The notes below the pieces were generated by a model that was not told where the DNA came from, did no database searches, and worked only from the letters and a program-made list of their open reading frames with translations. Below, in pieces: positions 41,161 to 50,442 of a stretch of DNA of 64,000 nucleotides (its first letter is position 1; each line of letters opens with the position of its first letter). Where the stretch lies: NCBI RefSeq assembly GCF_002843235.3, contig NZ_CP031123.2, positions 1,364,001-1,428,000 on the forward strand. Direction: 5' to 3'. This stretch comes from Providencia huaxiensis (GTDB lineage Bacteria; Pseudomonadota; Gammaproteobacteria; Enterobacterales; Enterobacteriaceae). A program made the position numbers and the translations under genes.

Positions 41161-42369
41161 ATGAAAAATCGCACACTTGGTAGTGTATTTATTGTTGCAG
41201 GTACTACGATTGGCGCAGGTATGTTAGCTATGCCTATCGCTGCCGCTGGTAATGGTTTTTTAGTTAGTTTGGCTATGTTATTAGTATTGTGGGCATTGAT
41301 GTGTTACACAGCATTACTTTTGGTTGAAGTTTATCAACATGAATCTCACGAAACTGGGATCGGTAGTGTTGCTCAACGGTATTTAGGGCCTAGCGGTAAA
41401 TTTATTACGGGCTTTAGCATGATGTTCCTTATGTATGCATTGACAGCGGCTTATGTGAGTGGCGCAGGGGAAATTATTACTTCAAATTTAAAAAGTAGTT
41501 TTGCCATTGATATGGCTGATTGGATGGGAATTGTTGTATTCACCATCATTGGTGGGGGAGTTGTATGTTTTGGGACTTCATCAGTAGATTTTATCAACCG
41601 TATTTTATTTGCTGCAAAAATTGTTTTCTTAGTCATTATATTGGCGTTAATGATACCTCATGTTGAGCAACAGAATTTATTAGCAGCACCAACTGAAAAA
41701 GTCCTCATTTTATCGGCTATTCCCGTATTTTTTACCTCCTTTGGTTTTCATGGCAGCGTCCCTAGTATCGTCAAATACATGGGGGGAGATGTCAAAAAAC
41801 TTCGTGTTATCTTTATCATCGGTAGTGCTATCCCGTTAGTTGCTTATATTTTATGGCAAATTGCAACATTAGGGAGTATTGGCACAACAACATTTGTTGG
41901 TATTCTGGCTGAAAACGCAGGGCTTAACGGGTTGCTCGATGCAATTAAGGATGTAGCTCAATCAGGAAAAACAGAGTTAATAGCACAGATGTTCATGAGT
42001 TTGGCTTTAGCAACCTCTTTCCTTGGGGTCGCTTTGGGGTTATTTGATTTTTTAGCCGATTTATTTAAACGCCAAGATAATGCTTCAGGGCGCATACAAA
42101 CGGGTTTACTTACCTTTGGACCACCACTAGTTTTTGCTTTATTTTATCCTAAAGGGTTTGTAATGGCGTTAGGGTATGCCGCGATTGCACTTTCAATACT
42201 CGCCTTATTATTACCTAGCGCAATGGCATTCAAATCAAGAACATTGAATCAACGGAAATATCAAGTCCTAGGTGGTGGGTTAGGCCTATCATTGGTATTT
42301 ATTTGTGGAATTATTGTTATTGGTGTTCAGTTAGGGATTGTCTTCAATATATTACCTAATATTGGTTAA
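41161..42369 (+). CDS. tyrP: Tyrosine transporter TyrP (HAAAP family)
   Basis: The 402-residue transporter has 11 membrane helices and an N-terminus ([20 protein letters not shown]) nearly identical to that of E. coli TyrP. Next to a tyrosine decarboxylase it probably imports tyrosine, and possibly exchanges it for tyramine; the exchange mode is inference. It forms an operon with tyrDC and ends at a hairpin (42385-42414). Confidence 0.92.
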   Translation: MKNRTLGSVFIVAGTTIGAGMLAMPIAAAGNGFLVSLAMLLVLWALMCYTALLLVEVYQHESHETGIGSVAQRYLGPSGKFITGFSMMFLMYALTAAYVSGAGEIITSNLKSSFAIDMADWMGIVVFTIIGGGVVCFGTSSVDFINRILFAAKIVFLVIILALMIPHVEQQNLLAAPTEKVLILSAIPVFFTSFGFHGSVPSIVKYMGGDVKKLRVIFIIGSAIPLVAYILWQIATLGSIGTTTFVGILAENAGLNGLLDAIKDVAQSGKTELIAQMFMSLALATSFLGVALGLFDFLADLFKRQDNASGRIQTGLLTFGPPLVFALFYPKGFVMALGYAAIALSILALLLPSAMAFKSRTLNQRKYQVLGGGLGLSLVFICGIIVIGVQLGIVFNILPNIG

Positions 42370-42384
42370 TAAAATACGTGTATA

Positions 42385-42414
42385 CAAGCCAGCCGTATCT
42401 TGATGGCTGGCTTG
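42385..42414 (+). terminator. Hairpin terminator after tyrP
   Basis: A 10-bp perfect stem CAAGCCAGCC / GGCTGGCTTG closes a 10-nt loop. It is followed by CTCAATTCC, a weak tail. Confidence 0.7.
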
Positions 42415-42524
42415 CTCAATTCCTAAAAGCCTTTCCTAAATTTACTGCATAATTTACTCAGCTAGACAATTCACCGCACATTTTTACTGTTGTATCGACA
42501 GTTAGTCGGTATAATCCATATAAG

Positions 42525-42537
42525 AATGATTATCATT
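42525..42537. promoter_or_regulatory. Fur-like palindrome
   Basis: AATGAT-T-ATCATT is a perfect 13-bp palindrome within GAATGATTATCATTAG, which resembles the core of a Fur box. It lies about 110 bp before the YqjI-like regulator. Confidence 0.5.
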
Positions 42538-42558
42538 AGCACGTTATGCACAAAAACA

Positions 42559-42612
42559 GATATATCTAAAGCTAGCATTTTCTGTAAAAGTAACTATTAT
42601 ATTAGATATATC
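42559..42612. promoter_or_regulatory. Paired GATATATC operators upstream of the PadR-type gene
   Basis: The 8-bp palindrome GATATATC occurs at 42559-42566 and 42605-42612, 46 bp apart, just before the regulator start. It is a candidate autoregulatory site. Confidence 0.5.
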
Positions 42613-42644
42613 GGTTTTAGTACGAATAACCACTGAGAATTTTA

Positions 42645-43187
42645 ATGGCAAGTGAACAACAACTAGACCCGTGTTTGTGTAACGGTAAAAGTGTTAGCCG
42701 TATGTTTAACCCTAAACAGTTAAGGATTTATATCCTGCATTTACTGACAGGGGGAATTAATTACGGTTATGAGCTAATAAAAAAAATTGCAGAAGAGACA
42801 GCAGGTTTTTATTGCCCGAGCCCTGGGGTGATATATCCGACTCTAACGTTGTTAGAGGAGCTAGGGTTTATTTCAGCGGGTAAAGATAATGGAAAAGGGC
42901 GAAAGTGTTATGTCATTACCCCCGAAGGTCGCTGTTTTTTATTACTAAAAGCTGAAATATTGGCAGAAGTTCAACTAAAATTAAAATATGCACAGGAATT
43001 AAAAGCAGGTAATCAATTTGCTAATGAAATTGAATGTGCTGTAGACAAATTTAAGTCATTGTTGAGACACCAAATAGTGATACAACAGTTGACGAAAGAA
43101 GAGACAACAAGAGTCTTTGAGATCATTAACCGAGCAGTAGAACGAATTGAGCAAGTCAATGCCGTGTTAGTGGCAGAGGAAAAATAA
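42645..43187 (+). CDS. PadR-family regulator, YqjI-like
   Basis: The 180-residue protein has a short N-terminal segment with two Cys (DPCLCNGK) and a PadR winged helix (LRIYILHLLTGGINYGYELI, SPGVIYPTLTLLEELGFIS). A C-terminal helical dimerisation arm (about 110-180) follows. The winged helix is close to that of E. coli YqjI, a nickel-responsive repressor of a ferric-siderophore reductase, but the His/Cys-rich N-terminal metal region is reduced here to C-x-C. No yqjH follows. It is probably a metal-linked regulator; the ligand is inference. Confidence 0.78.
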   Translation: MASEQQLDPCLCNGKSVSRMFNPKQLRIYILHLLTGGINYGYELIKKIAEETAGFYCPSPGVIYPTLTLLEELGFISAGKDNGKGRKCYVITPEGRCFLLLKAEILAEVQLKLKYAQELKAGNQFANEIECAVDKFKSLLRHQIVIQQLTKEETTRVFEIINRAVERIEQVNAVLVAEEK

Positions 43188-43188
43188 A

Positions 43189-43392
43189 ATGGCTAAAACG
43201 AATGATATTATACAAGCAAAAGAGCGTTTATATATGAAAGAAACAAGCAAAATACCACAAACCGACGCCCCGGTTTCATCTGAAAATGAACCGCCTATAA
43301 ATACGAATAAAGAGGTTAAGTTTAAAGAAGTTGTATGCCCAAGTGTCCCAACTTCATATTTTAAGCGGGCTAAGAAACAGAAAATAAAATAA
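43189..43392 (+). CDS. Small hypothetical protein downstream of the PadR gene
   Basis: The 67-residue, charged, Lys/Pro-rich protein has no membrane segment. Its ATG follows the regulator stop by 1 bp and has GAGG about 9 nt upstream, so it is probably translated with it. I do not recognise it. Confidence 0.45.
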   Translation: MAKTNDIIQAKERLYMKETSKIPQTDAPVSSENEPPINTNKEVKFKEVVCPSVPTSYFKRAKKQKIK

Positions 43393-43583
43393 CAATTTGG
43401 ATAGTTTACAAAATCTTTATTCACATAAAATGCATAAAGAATAAACTTTATTTATTTTCATTATTGGTGAACAACGGTACTCATTTCTATTATGTCGTCA
43501 ATAAGGTAAATTTTAGGGTGCATATAATTATTTTGTAAACTGTAACTATCATCCTATATTAATATACAGCTTCTTAAGAAAAT

Positions 43584-43609
43584 CCCCTGATCACTAACGT
43601 TACCAGGGG
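43584..43609 (-). terminator. Terminator of the ABC-F gene
   Basis: The stem CCCCTG (43584-43589) / CAGGGG (43604-43609) is followed on the minus strand by ATTTTCTT. Confidence 0.65.
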
Positions 43610-43615
43610 TATCGG

Positions 43616-45361
43616 TTACAAGCCCAACTTAGCGTGTATTTGGGCTATTTCGTTGCTCCACAGTTGTTGTAACTGTGGTTTTTGGTGGCTTAGTTTGCGT
43701 TTCTGGTCCGCAAGTAATTTTTGCTCCAATATAAGCAATGTTTCTAACAACTCATCTTCATGAGTAGTTTCCTTACTGGGAATTTCAACCATCGATTTAA
43801 CAGGGGCATTTCCCCCAATTGTAGACGCTAATAATGGTTGTGTTTGCTGTTCAATTTTATGATAGATATCATCAAGATTAAGGTATTCCTCTAACCGATT
43901 ATCATCGATAAACCAGAATCGTTGGCAACTATTTTCAATGAGCCACCTATCATGGCTGACGACCAACAATGCTCCAGAAAATAAGCTAATTTGCTCGCAA
44001 AGTGCTTCCTTACCTTCTAGATCAAGGTGATTGGTTGGTTCATCCAACAAAATCAACTCGTACTGGGCCAAACTTAAACCAATAAACAATAATCTAGCGC
44101 GTTCGCCACCGCTCAGCGTAGCGACTTTTTGTTGATGACGCGTGTAGGTAAAACCCGCACCAATCAATGCCATTTTTCGTTGTTCATCGGTTAAAGGTGC
44201 AAAATGACGTAGTGCATCCAATAGACTATCATTATCATTTAGCTGCTCTAATTGTTGGTCATAATATCCAACACTAATTGCAGGATGAAACTTCAACTGT
44301 GCGCTATAGCGTAAGTCTTGCTGATAATGTTGCCAAAGTAGGCGCAGAAGTGTTGATTTACCACAGCCATTGGCCCCCATGATAGCGATATGCTCACCAC
44401 TTTTGACTTGATGAAATGCCGTTTTAAATAACGAATTTCCATTCGGTGTTGAGACAACGGCGCCTTCCAATTCCAAAACTCTATCTGCAGGAATGGCTTT
44501 ACCATTTAAGGCAAGCCGCCATTGATAGCCTTCAGTTAACTCTGTTTGGGCATCTTTAAGGCGGTCAATCTGTTTTTCCATTTGCTTAGCTTTGCGTGAT
44601 AAGGCTTCATTGTCATACACATGCCCCCAAATGGCTAAGCGTTTGGCACTTGATGCAATACGGTCAATTTCTTTTTGCTCTGCTTGGTTACGGCGTGCGT
44701 CGGTGACGTCTTTTTCACTCAATGCTTGTCGTGCTGCACTGCAAGGTAACCGATAATAATGCAGTGATTTATCTCGTAAGATCCAAGTGCAGTTACTGAC
44801 TTTATCTAATAACGATTGGTCATGAGAAACTAGCACAAAACTGCCTTTCCATGATTGTAAGAAGTTACCTAACCAAATAAGTGTGGGTAAATCTAAATGA
44901 TTACTAGGTTCATCGAGTAACAGTAAATCGGGTTGTTCAATTAAAGCACGGCCCAGAAGCAAACGTGTATGTTGTCCGCCACTGATTGCATTCGCTTTTT
45001 GTTCCCATTGTTCAGGTGTAAAACCTAATTCTGATAATATAACCTCAGCTCGCCAACATTCAGTGACTTTATCTTGTTCGGGTAACTTTTGAACAAGTGC
45101 ATCAAGCAGTGTCAAACTGGCAACATCATCGGGTAAGTGTTGTTCAATATAAGCAGTTACACAATGATTCGAATAAGTGATACTGCCACTATTGGGGGAG
45201 AGTTGTTGGGTTATTAGCTTCAACAATGTACTTTTGCCACTTCCGTTATGGCCAATTAAACCAATACGGTCACCTTGTTGAACAGTAAAAGAGATGTCAT
45301 TCAATAAGGTAGAGGTTGAGGTATCGTAATTTAATGATTTTACAGTTAATAAAGTGCTCAT
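43616..45361 (-). CDS. ABC-F family ATPase
   Basis: The 581-residue protein has two ABC domains in one chain and no membrane segment. The first domain has Walker A GHNGSGKST, signature SGGQHTR and Walker B LLLLDEPSNHLD. A linker of about 80 residues rich in Lys/Arg/Glu follows (the P-site tRNA interaction motif region). The second domain has GANGCGKST, LSGGERAR and LILLDEPTNHLD, then a C-terminal coiled coil. ABC-F proteins act on the ribosome; some relieve antibiotic stalling. It is not clearly Uup, EttA, YbiT or YheS by length. A leader peptide and attenuator upstream suggest induction by ribosome stress. Confidence 0.88.
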   Translation of the reverse strand: MSTLLTVKSLNYDTSTSTLLNDISFTVQQGDRIGLIGHNGSGKSTLLKLITQQLSPNSGSITYSNHCVTAYIEQHLPDDVASLTLLDALVQKLPEQDKVTECWRAEVILSELGFTPEQWEQKANAISGGQHTRLLLGRALIEQPDLLLLDEPSNHLDLPTLIWLGNFLQSWKGSFVLVSHDQSLLDKVSNCTWILRDKSLHYYRLPCSAARQALSEKDVTDARRNQAEQKEIDRIASSAKRLAIWGHVYDNEALSRKAKQMEKQIDRLKDAQTELTEGYQWRLALNGKAIPADRVLELEGAVVSTPNGNSLFKTAFHQVKSGEHIAIMGANGCGKSTLLRLLWQHYQQDLRYSAQLKFHPAISVGYYDQQLEQLNDNDSLLDALRHFAPLTDEQRKMALIGAGFTYTRHQQKVATLSGGERARLLFIGLSLAQYELILLDEPTNHLDLEGKEALCEQISLFSGALLVVSHDRWLIENSCQRFWFIDDNRLEEYLNLDDIYHKIEQQTQPLLASTIGGNAPVKSMVEIPSKETTHEDELLETLLILEQKLLADQKRKLSHQKPQLQQLWSNEIAQIHAKLGL

Positions 45362-45383
45362 AGCTTACTCAAATTTTAGGCAT

Positions 45384-45419
45384 AAAAATACCAGGGATAG
45401 CCGTAACGACAACCCAGTA
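45384..45419 (-). terminator. Attenuator terminator in the ABC-F 5' leader
   Basis: On the minus strand a hairpin (45419-45389; outer TAC/GTA and GGG/CCC pairs, inner GTCG-TTA-CGGC) is followed at once by TTTTT (45388-45384), 23 nt before the ABC-F start codon. Its 5' arm GGGTTGTCG (45415-45407) is complementary, with one G-U, to CGATAACCC at the end of the leader ORF (45467-45459). Confidence 0.7.
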
Positions 45420-45461
45420 AGCTGAGGGAAGGTTTTCTTTAGTGGCTTCGCTCAGGCAGGG

Positions 45462-45545
45462 TTATCGCAGTATAAAACTGTGAAAGCCTGAGCTCTGGCG
45501 ATTACCAAAGAAGTGTGAATATTCAATAAGATCACACAACAACAT
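45462..45545 (-). CDS. Leader peptide (27 aa) of the ABC-F attenuator
   Basis: A 27-codon frame starts MLLCDLIEYS and ends FILR. It is preceded by a perfect Shine-Dalgarno (AAGGAGG, 7 nt spacing). Its second half lies inside a hairpin: 9-bp outer stem 45512-45504 / 45443-45435 and 7-bp inner stem CTCAGGC / GCCTGAG at 45492-45486 / 45457-45451. The stop codon overlaps the sequence that can pair with the terminator arm. It is too short to have a plausible independent function; its translation probably controls read-through into the ABC-F gene. Confidence 0.72.
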   Translation of the reverse strand: MLLCDLIEYSHFFGNRQSSGFHSFILR

Positions 45546-45773
45546 AAATTAGCCTCCTTAATATTCATCTAGTTAATCGATGAGACAATTATAGCTAATA
45601 TGTTATTTAACCAACAAGGTCCGAAAATGCGCTCTCTGATTATTATGGGAAAAAGCATATAAAGGTATAAATAATACTTATATCATGCACGAATAGATGA
45701 ATAATATTGCTGCGAATTGGGTTCTTGTTATGTAACGTTTAAAATCATGATTCAAATAATAAGAGAGCCCCAA

Positions 45774-46250
45774 ATGAATGTAGAAATAAAACCCGCAACC
45801 CGTGATGACGCTGCTTTGATATTAGATATGATCATTGAATTAGCAGATTATGAAAAAGCACGTCACGAAGTTAAAGCCTCGGTGGCTGATATAGAAAATT
45901 CCCTATTTGGAGCGAACTCAAGCACAGAAGCTTTAATCTGTTATGTGGATGGGAAGCCAGCAGGATATGCCGTATTCTTTACTAGCTATTCAACATGGTT
46001 AGGCAACAATGGTATTTATTTAGAAGATTTATATGTTTCTCCTGATTTTCGTGGCGCGGGAGCAGGAAAAAAATTATTAAAGCATATTGCCGTGTTAGCC
46101 GTAGAACGAAAATGCCAACGGTTGGAATGGAGCGTTTTAGATTGGAATCAGCCTGCAATTGATTTTTATAAAAGTATTGGTGCAGAGCCTCAGGATGAAT
46201 GGGTTCGCTATCGAATGGATGAAAAAATAATTGCCGAATTCGCAAGCTAA
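45774..46250 (+). CDS. GNAT acetyltransferase, diamine/thialysine N-acetyltransferase-like
   Basis: The 158-residue GNAT protein starts NVEIKPATRDDAALILDMI. It has the acetyl-CoA loop RGAGAGKKLL and the NQPAIDFYKSIGAEP motif. The IYLEDLYVSPDFRG strand and overall layout resemble SSAT-type diamine acetyltransferases. The start at 45774 fits the fold; an upstream ATG at 45717 would add 19 non-conserved residues. Substrate not certain. Confidence 0.85.
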   Translation: MNVEIKPATRDDAALILDMIIELADYEKARHEVKASVADIENSLFGANSSTEALICYVDGKPAGYAVFFTSYSTWLGNNGIYLEDLYVSPDFRGAGAGKKLLKHIAVLAVERKCQRLEWSVLDWNQPAIDFYKSIGAEPQDEWVRYRMDEKIIAEFAS

Positions 46251-46277
46251 TATTTAGTCACTGTTCAAATATTGCTG

Positions 46278-46315
46278 AATAAAGCCAGTAAGTTAATTTG
46301 CTGGCTTTATTTTTT
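46278..46315 (+). terminator. Terminator after the acetyltransferase gene
   Basis: The perfect 11-bp stem AATAAAGCCAG / CTGGCTTTATT (46278-46288 / 46301-46311) is followed by TTTT. Confidence 0.88.
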
Positions 46316-46414
46316 GAATTAAATATATACAAATGATGCCTTATCCTGATTTTTGTAAGTTTATTCTGTTTTTTTGTGACATAAGGCAACTAAACTTAAA
46401 CCAAACGTTGATAA

Positions 46415-46454
46415 ACTATCATTAAATTAAATAGATAGCCAATTTAATGATAGT
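46415..46454. repeat. 14-bp perfect inverted repeat upstream of yhiI-rbbA-yhhJ
   Basis: Arms 46415-46428 and 46441-46454 (ACTATCATTAAATT and its complement) flank a 12-nt spacer, about 160 bp before yhiI. It is a likely operator for a dimeric repressor of the exporter operon. The remainder of 46316-46600 has no gene. Confidence 0.6.
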
Positions 46455-46616
46455 GGTAACACTTACTTGGCCGAGTTTATAATAAATAATATTATTTTTA
46501 GTTTTAATGGTATTTATTTCGTATAGAGACAGTTATGTCATTTTATTAATAATCACCAGGTTAATAATCAAAATAATTGTTGTTCCTTGTTTTCTCATTT
46601 AATGGAAAGGGATGGT

Positions 46617-47687
46617 ATGAAAATAAATAAGCAAAAAATATCTTTTTACATCATTTTAATATTAATTATTGTTGCGGGTGGTCTTTATTACTGGAATGTT
46701 AATTCAGGTGGGCTACCTGCTGGGTTCGCGCAAAGTAATGGTCGTATAGAAGCAACAGAAATTGATATTGCCACTAAGACGGCAGGGCGTATTGAAACGA
46801 TTAATGTAAAAGAAGGCGATTTTGTTAAAGAAGGGCAAGAACTTGCTCGTATGGATACGCGAGCACTCCAAGAGCAGCTACATGAAGTACAGGCTCAATT
46901 ACGCCAAGCTATTAGTGCAGTGACGACGGCTGAATCAGCTTTAGCACAGCGTAAAAGCGAAAAAGTTGCAGCTCAAGCTGTCGTTCGTCAACGTGAAGCT
47001 GAGTTAGATGCTGCACAAAAACGACTAAATCGCTCTAGAGCTTTGGTAAGAACAAACGCCGTTTCTCAACAACAAGTGGATGACGATACCGCCCAGATGC
47101 AAGGTTCTCGCGCAGCCCTGGAAGCGTCGAAAGCCCAAGTGGCTGCAGCGACATCAGCGATTGATTCTGCCAGCGCTGGTATTGTTCAAGCTAAAAACCG
47201 TGTTGACGCAGCGACAGCAACGGAACGTCGTATTATAGCGGACTTAGATGACAGTATTCTAAAAGCGCCAAGAAATGGGCGTATTCAATATCGTGTAGCT
47301 GAGCCCGGTGAGGTACTTGGGGCTGGTGGACGGGTTTTGAATATGGTCGATTTAAGTGATGCATATATGACCTTTTTCTTACCAACTGAAGACGCAGGTA
47401 AAGTTGCCTTAGGTAGTGATGTTCACATTATACTCGATGCTGCACCAAACATCGTGATCCCAGCGAAAGCCACTTTTGTAGCAAGTGTCGCACAATTCAC
47501 ACCGAAAACCGTAGAAACACAAAATGAACGCTTAAAATTAATGTTCAGAGTACGTGCGCGTATTTCTCCAGAATTATTAGAGCAACACCTCGAATATGTG
47601 AAAACAGGGTTACCTGGAAAAGCATATGTGCGTTTAGACCCTAACGGATCTTGGCCTGCTGAACTTGAGGTGAGATTACCACAATGA
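46617..47687 (+). CDS. yhiI: HlyD-family membrane fusion protein YhiI
   Basis: The protein of about 356 residues has an N-terminal membrane anchor (about 8-26) and a biotinyl-lipoyl half motif ([18 protein letters not shown]). A long coiled-coil hairpin (about 80-205) and the beta-barrel domain follow. It is the periplasmic adaptor for the RbbA/YhhJ ABC exporter. The start at 46617 has GGAAAGGG just upstream; ATG 46602 is an alternative. It overlaps rbbA by 4 bp. Confidence 0.92.
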   Translation: MKINKQKISFYIILILIIVAGGLYYWNVNSGGLPAGFAQSNGRIEATEIDIATKTAGRIETINVKEGDFVKEGQELARMDTRALQEQLHEVQAQLRQAISAVTTAESALAQRKSEKVAAQAVVRQREAELDAAQKRLNRSRALVRTNAVSQQQVDDDTAQMQGSRAALEASKAQVAAATSAIDSASAGIVQAKNRVDAATATERRIIADLDDSILKAPRNGRIQYRVAEPGEVLGAGGRVLNMVDLSDAYMTFFLPTEDAGKVALGSDVHIILDAAPNIVIPAKATFVASVAQFTPKTVETQNERLKLMFRVRARISPELLEQHLEYVKTGLPGKAYVRLDPNGSWPAELEVRLPQ

Positions 47688-50440
47688 CCAATAAACTGAT
47701 GGATGATGTGATTATTGATATACAGCATGTCAGCCAGCATTATGGTGATAATTGTGCGTTGGATGACATTGTGCTTTCCATCCCAGCGAGAAAAATGGTT
47801 GGGTTGATTGGCCCCGATGGCGTAGGGAAATCAAGCCTGATCTCCCTGATTGCAGGAGCAAGAGTGATTCAACAAGGCCAAATAACGGTACTTGATGGTG
47901 ACATGAATGATATTGAACACCGTAGAGCAGTTTGTCCTCGCATCGCTTACATGCCTCAAGGGTTAGGAAAGAACCTTTACCATACGTTATCTGTTTATGA
48001 AAACGTTGATTTTTTTGGCCGGTTATTTGGCCAATCAAAAGCTGAGCGTGAATATCGCATTCAAGATTTGCTTGAAAGTACCGGGCTTGCGCCATTTAAA
48101 GACCGTCCGGCTGGCAAATTATCAGGCGGTATGAAACAAAAACTTGGGTTATGTTGTGCGCTAATTCATGACCCTGACTTATTGATTTTAGATGAACCTA
48201 CCACTGGGGTTGACCCGTTATCTCGCGCACAGTTTTGGGATTTGATTGATCGCATTCGTTTGCGACAAACCAATATGAGTGTTTTGGTCGCAACCGCGTA
48301 TATGGAAGAGGCGGAGCGCTTTGATTGGCTAGTGGCAATGGATGATGGCAAGGTGCTCGCTACAGGCCATGCATCTGAATTAAAAGCTCAAACGCAATGT
48401 GATGACCTTGAAGCTGCATTTATTGAATTACTACCTGAAGAAAAACGCAGTGGGCACAAAAAAGTCGTGATCCCTCCGCGTGATACCTCGAAAGACAATA
48501 TTATTGCCATTGAAGCCCAAGACCTCACCATGCGTTTCGGTAACTTTGTAGCAGTTGACCATGTGAATTTTAAGATCCCAAAAGGGGAGATTTTTGGTTT
48601 CTTAGGCTCCAATGGTTGTGGCAAGTCAACCACGATGAAAATGTTGACGGGTTTGTTACAAGCCAGTGAAGGGCAGGCATGGCTATTTGGCCAAGAAATA
48701 GACCCGAAGGATATTGAAACACGCAAGCGTGTCGGTTATATGTCACAAGCATTCTCATTATATAGTGAATTGAGTGTTGAGCAGAACCTTGTGCTTCATG
48801 CCAAGCTTTTTCATATATCTGAGGATAAAATCCCTCAGCGAGTTGACGAAATGTGCCAGCGTTTCGAACTTGATGATGTGCGAGACGTCATGCCAGACGA
48901 CTTGCCTTTGGGGATCCGTCAAAGGCTATCTTTAGCTGTCGCGGTTATTCATGAACCTGAAATGTTAATCCTTGATGAACCCACTTCAGGTGTAGACCCC
49001 GTTGCCAGAGATATGTTTTGGAATTTAATGGTTGACTTATCAAGACGTGACGGTGTCACTATTTTTATTTCTACCCACTTTATGAATGAAGCAGAGCGCT
49101 GTGACCGCATTTCACTCATGCATGCAGGTAAAGTCTTAGATTGTGATACCCCTGTTAACTTGACCAAGAAAAGAGGGCTTGGCACGCTTGAAGAAACCTT
49201 TATCGCCTATTTACAGGATGCCGTGGGGGATGCAGGACAAGGACAAGAGACCGCGCCAGAGTTCCACGTTGACCCTGAACTAAAAGAACAAGCGACTGAA
49301 GCATTGAAAAAACGTTTTAGTTTGCGTCGGCTATTTAGCTATTCCATACGGGAAGGCATGGAGTTACGTCGTGACCCTGTACGTTCAACACTGGCATTAT
49401 TAGGAACGGTAATTCTTATGTTTATCATGGGTTACGGCATTAGCATGGATGTGGAAAATTTACGTTTTTCAGTGCTAGATCGCGACCAAACAGGGCTAAG
49501 TCAAGGATATACACTGAACTTAGCTGGTTCACGTTACTTTATCGAACAACCTCCAATCAAAGATTATGATGATTTAGAGGCTGGTATGCGTAGCGGAAAT
49601 ATTACCGTTGCGATTGAGATCCCACCTAACTTTGCAAGAGATGTTGCTCGAGGGAGTAACGTTAAAATTGGTGTGTGGATTGATGGTGCGATGCCAAACC
49701 GCGCTGAAACTGTGCGTGGTTATGTACAAGCGATGCATTTAGCATGGCTGAGCACGATGGCTGCGCGCCAACCGGCTGGCGTTGCAGGGATACCGGCTAT
49801 CGACATTGAGACTCGATATCGTTATAACCCAGATGTTCGTAGCTTACCGGCAATTGTTCCCGCGGTTATTCCATTATTATTAATGATGATCCCAGCCATG
49901 CTGAGCGCGTTGAGTGTTGTTCGGGAAAAAGAGCTCGGTTCGATTATCAATCTTTATGTAACTCCGATCACCAAATTAGAGTTTTTGCTTGGAAAACAGC
50001 TCCCTTATATTCTATTGGGTATGTTTAACTTTGTGCTACTTTGTATATTATCGGTATATATATTTGGTGTTGAATTTAAAGGCAGTTTTCTGACGTTAAC
50101 GTTGGCTGCATTTTTGTATATCAGTATTGCAACAGGCATGGGGTTATTAATTTCATGCTTTATGAAAAGCCAAATTGCGGCAATTTTTGGTACTTCTATC
50201 ATTACGTTGATACCCGCAACTCAATTTTCAGGAATGATTGACCCTGTCTCATCATTGGAAGGTATTGGCCGCTGGGTTGGGATGGTCTATCCAACATCAC
50301 ATTTTTTGACTATCACACGAGGAACTTTCTCTAAGGGATTAAATTTATTCGATTTACAATCATCATTTATCCCATTACTGATCACCATACCTTTGGTTAT
50401 TGGGCTAAGTGTTCTATTCCTGAAAAAGCAGGAGGCATAG
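47684..50440 (+). CDS. rbbA: Ribosome-associated ATPase / ABC transporter fusion RbbA
   Basis: The 918-residue protein has two ABC domains. Domain 1 has Walker [10 protein letters not shown] at residues 43-51, KLSGGMKQK and [11 protein letters not shown]; domain 2 has GSNGCGKST near residue 308 and [11 protein letters not shown]. They are fused to an ABC-2 permease with six membrane helices (about 560-915). This matches E. coli RbbA (911). E. coli RbbA binds ribosomes, yet the operon looks like an HlyD/ABC-2 efflux system. Translationally coupled to yhiI and 2 bp from yhhJ. Confidence 0.95.
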   Translation: MTNKLMDDVIIDIQHVSQHYGDNCALDDIVLSIPARKMVGLIGPDGVGKSSLISLIAGARVIQQGQITVLDGDMNDIEHRRAVCPRIAYMPQGLGKNLYHTLSVYENVDFFGRLFGQSKAEREYRIQDLLESTGLAPFKDRPAGKLSGGMKQKLGLCCALIHDPDLLILDEPTTGVDPLSRAQFWDLIDRIRLRQTNMSVLVATAYMEEAERFDWLVAMDDGKVLATGHASELKAQTQCDDLEAAFIELLPEEKRSGHKKVVIPPRDTSKDNIIAIEAQDLTMRFGNFVAVDHVNFKIPKGEIFGFLGSNGCGKSTTMKMLTGLLQASEGQAWLFGQEIDPKDIETRKRVGYMSQAFSLYSELSVEQNLVLHAKLFHISEDKIPQRVDEMCQRFELDDVRDVMPDDLPLGIRQRLSLAVAVIHEPEMLILDEPTSGVDPVARDMFWNLMVDLSRRDGVTIFISTHFMNEAERCDRISLMHAGKVLDCDTPVNLTKKRGLGTLEETFIAYLQDAVGDAGQGQETAPEFHVDPELKEQATEALKKRFSLRRLFSYSIREGMELRRDPVRSTLALLGTVILMFIMGYGISMDVENLRFSVLDRDQTGLSQGYTLNLAGSRYFIEQPPIKDYDDLEAGMRSGNITVAIEIPPNFARDVARGSNVKIGVWIDGAMPNRAETVRGYVQAMHLAWLSTMAARQPAGVAGIPAIDIETRYRYNPDVRSLPAIVPAVIPLLLMMIPAMLSALSVVREKELGSIINLYVTPITKLEFLLGKQLPYILLGMFNFVLLCILSVYIFGVEFKGSFLTLTLAAFLYISIATGMGLLISCFMKSQIAAIFGTSIITLIPATQFSGMIDPVSSLEGIGRWVGMVYPTSHFLTITRGTFSKGLNLFDLQSSFIPLLITIPLVIGLSVLFLKKQEA

Positions 50441-50442
50441 CG

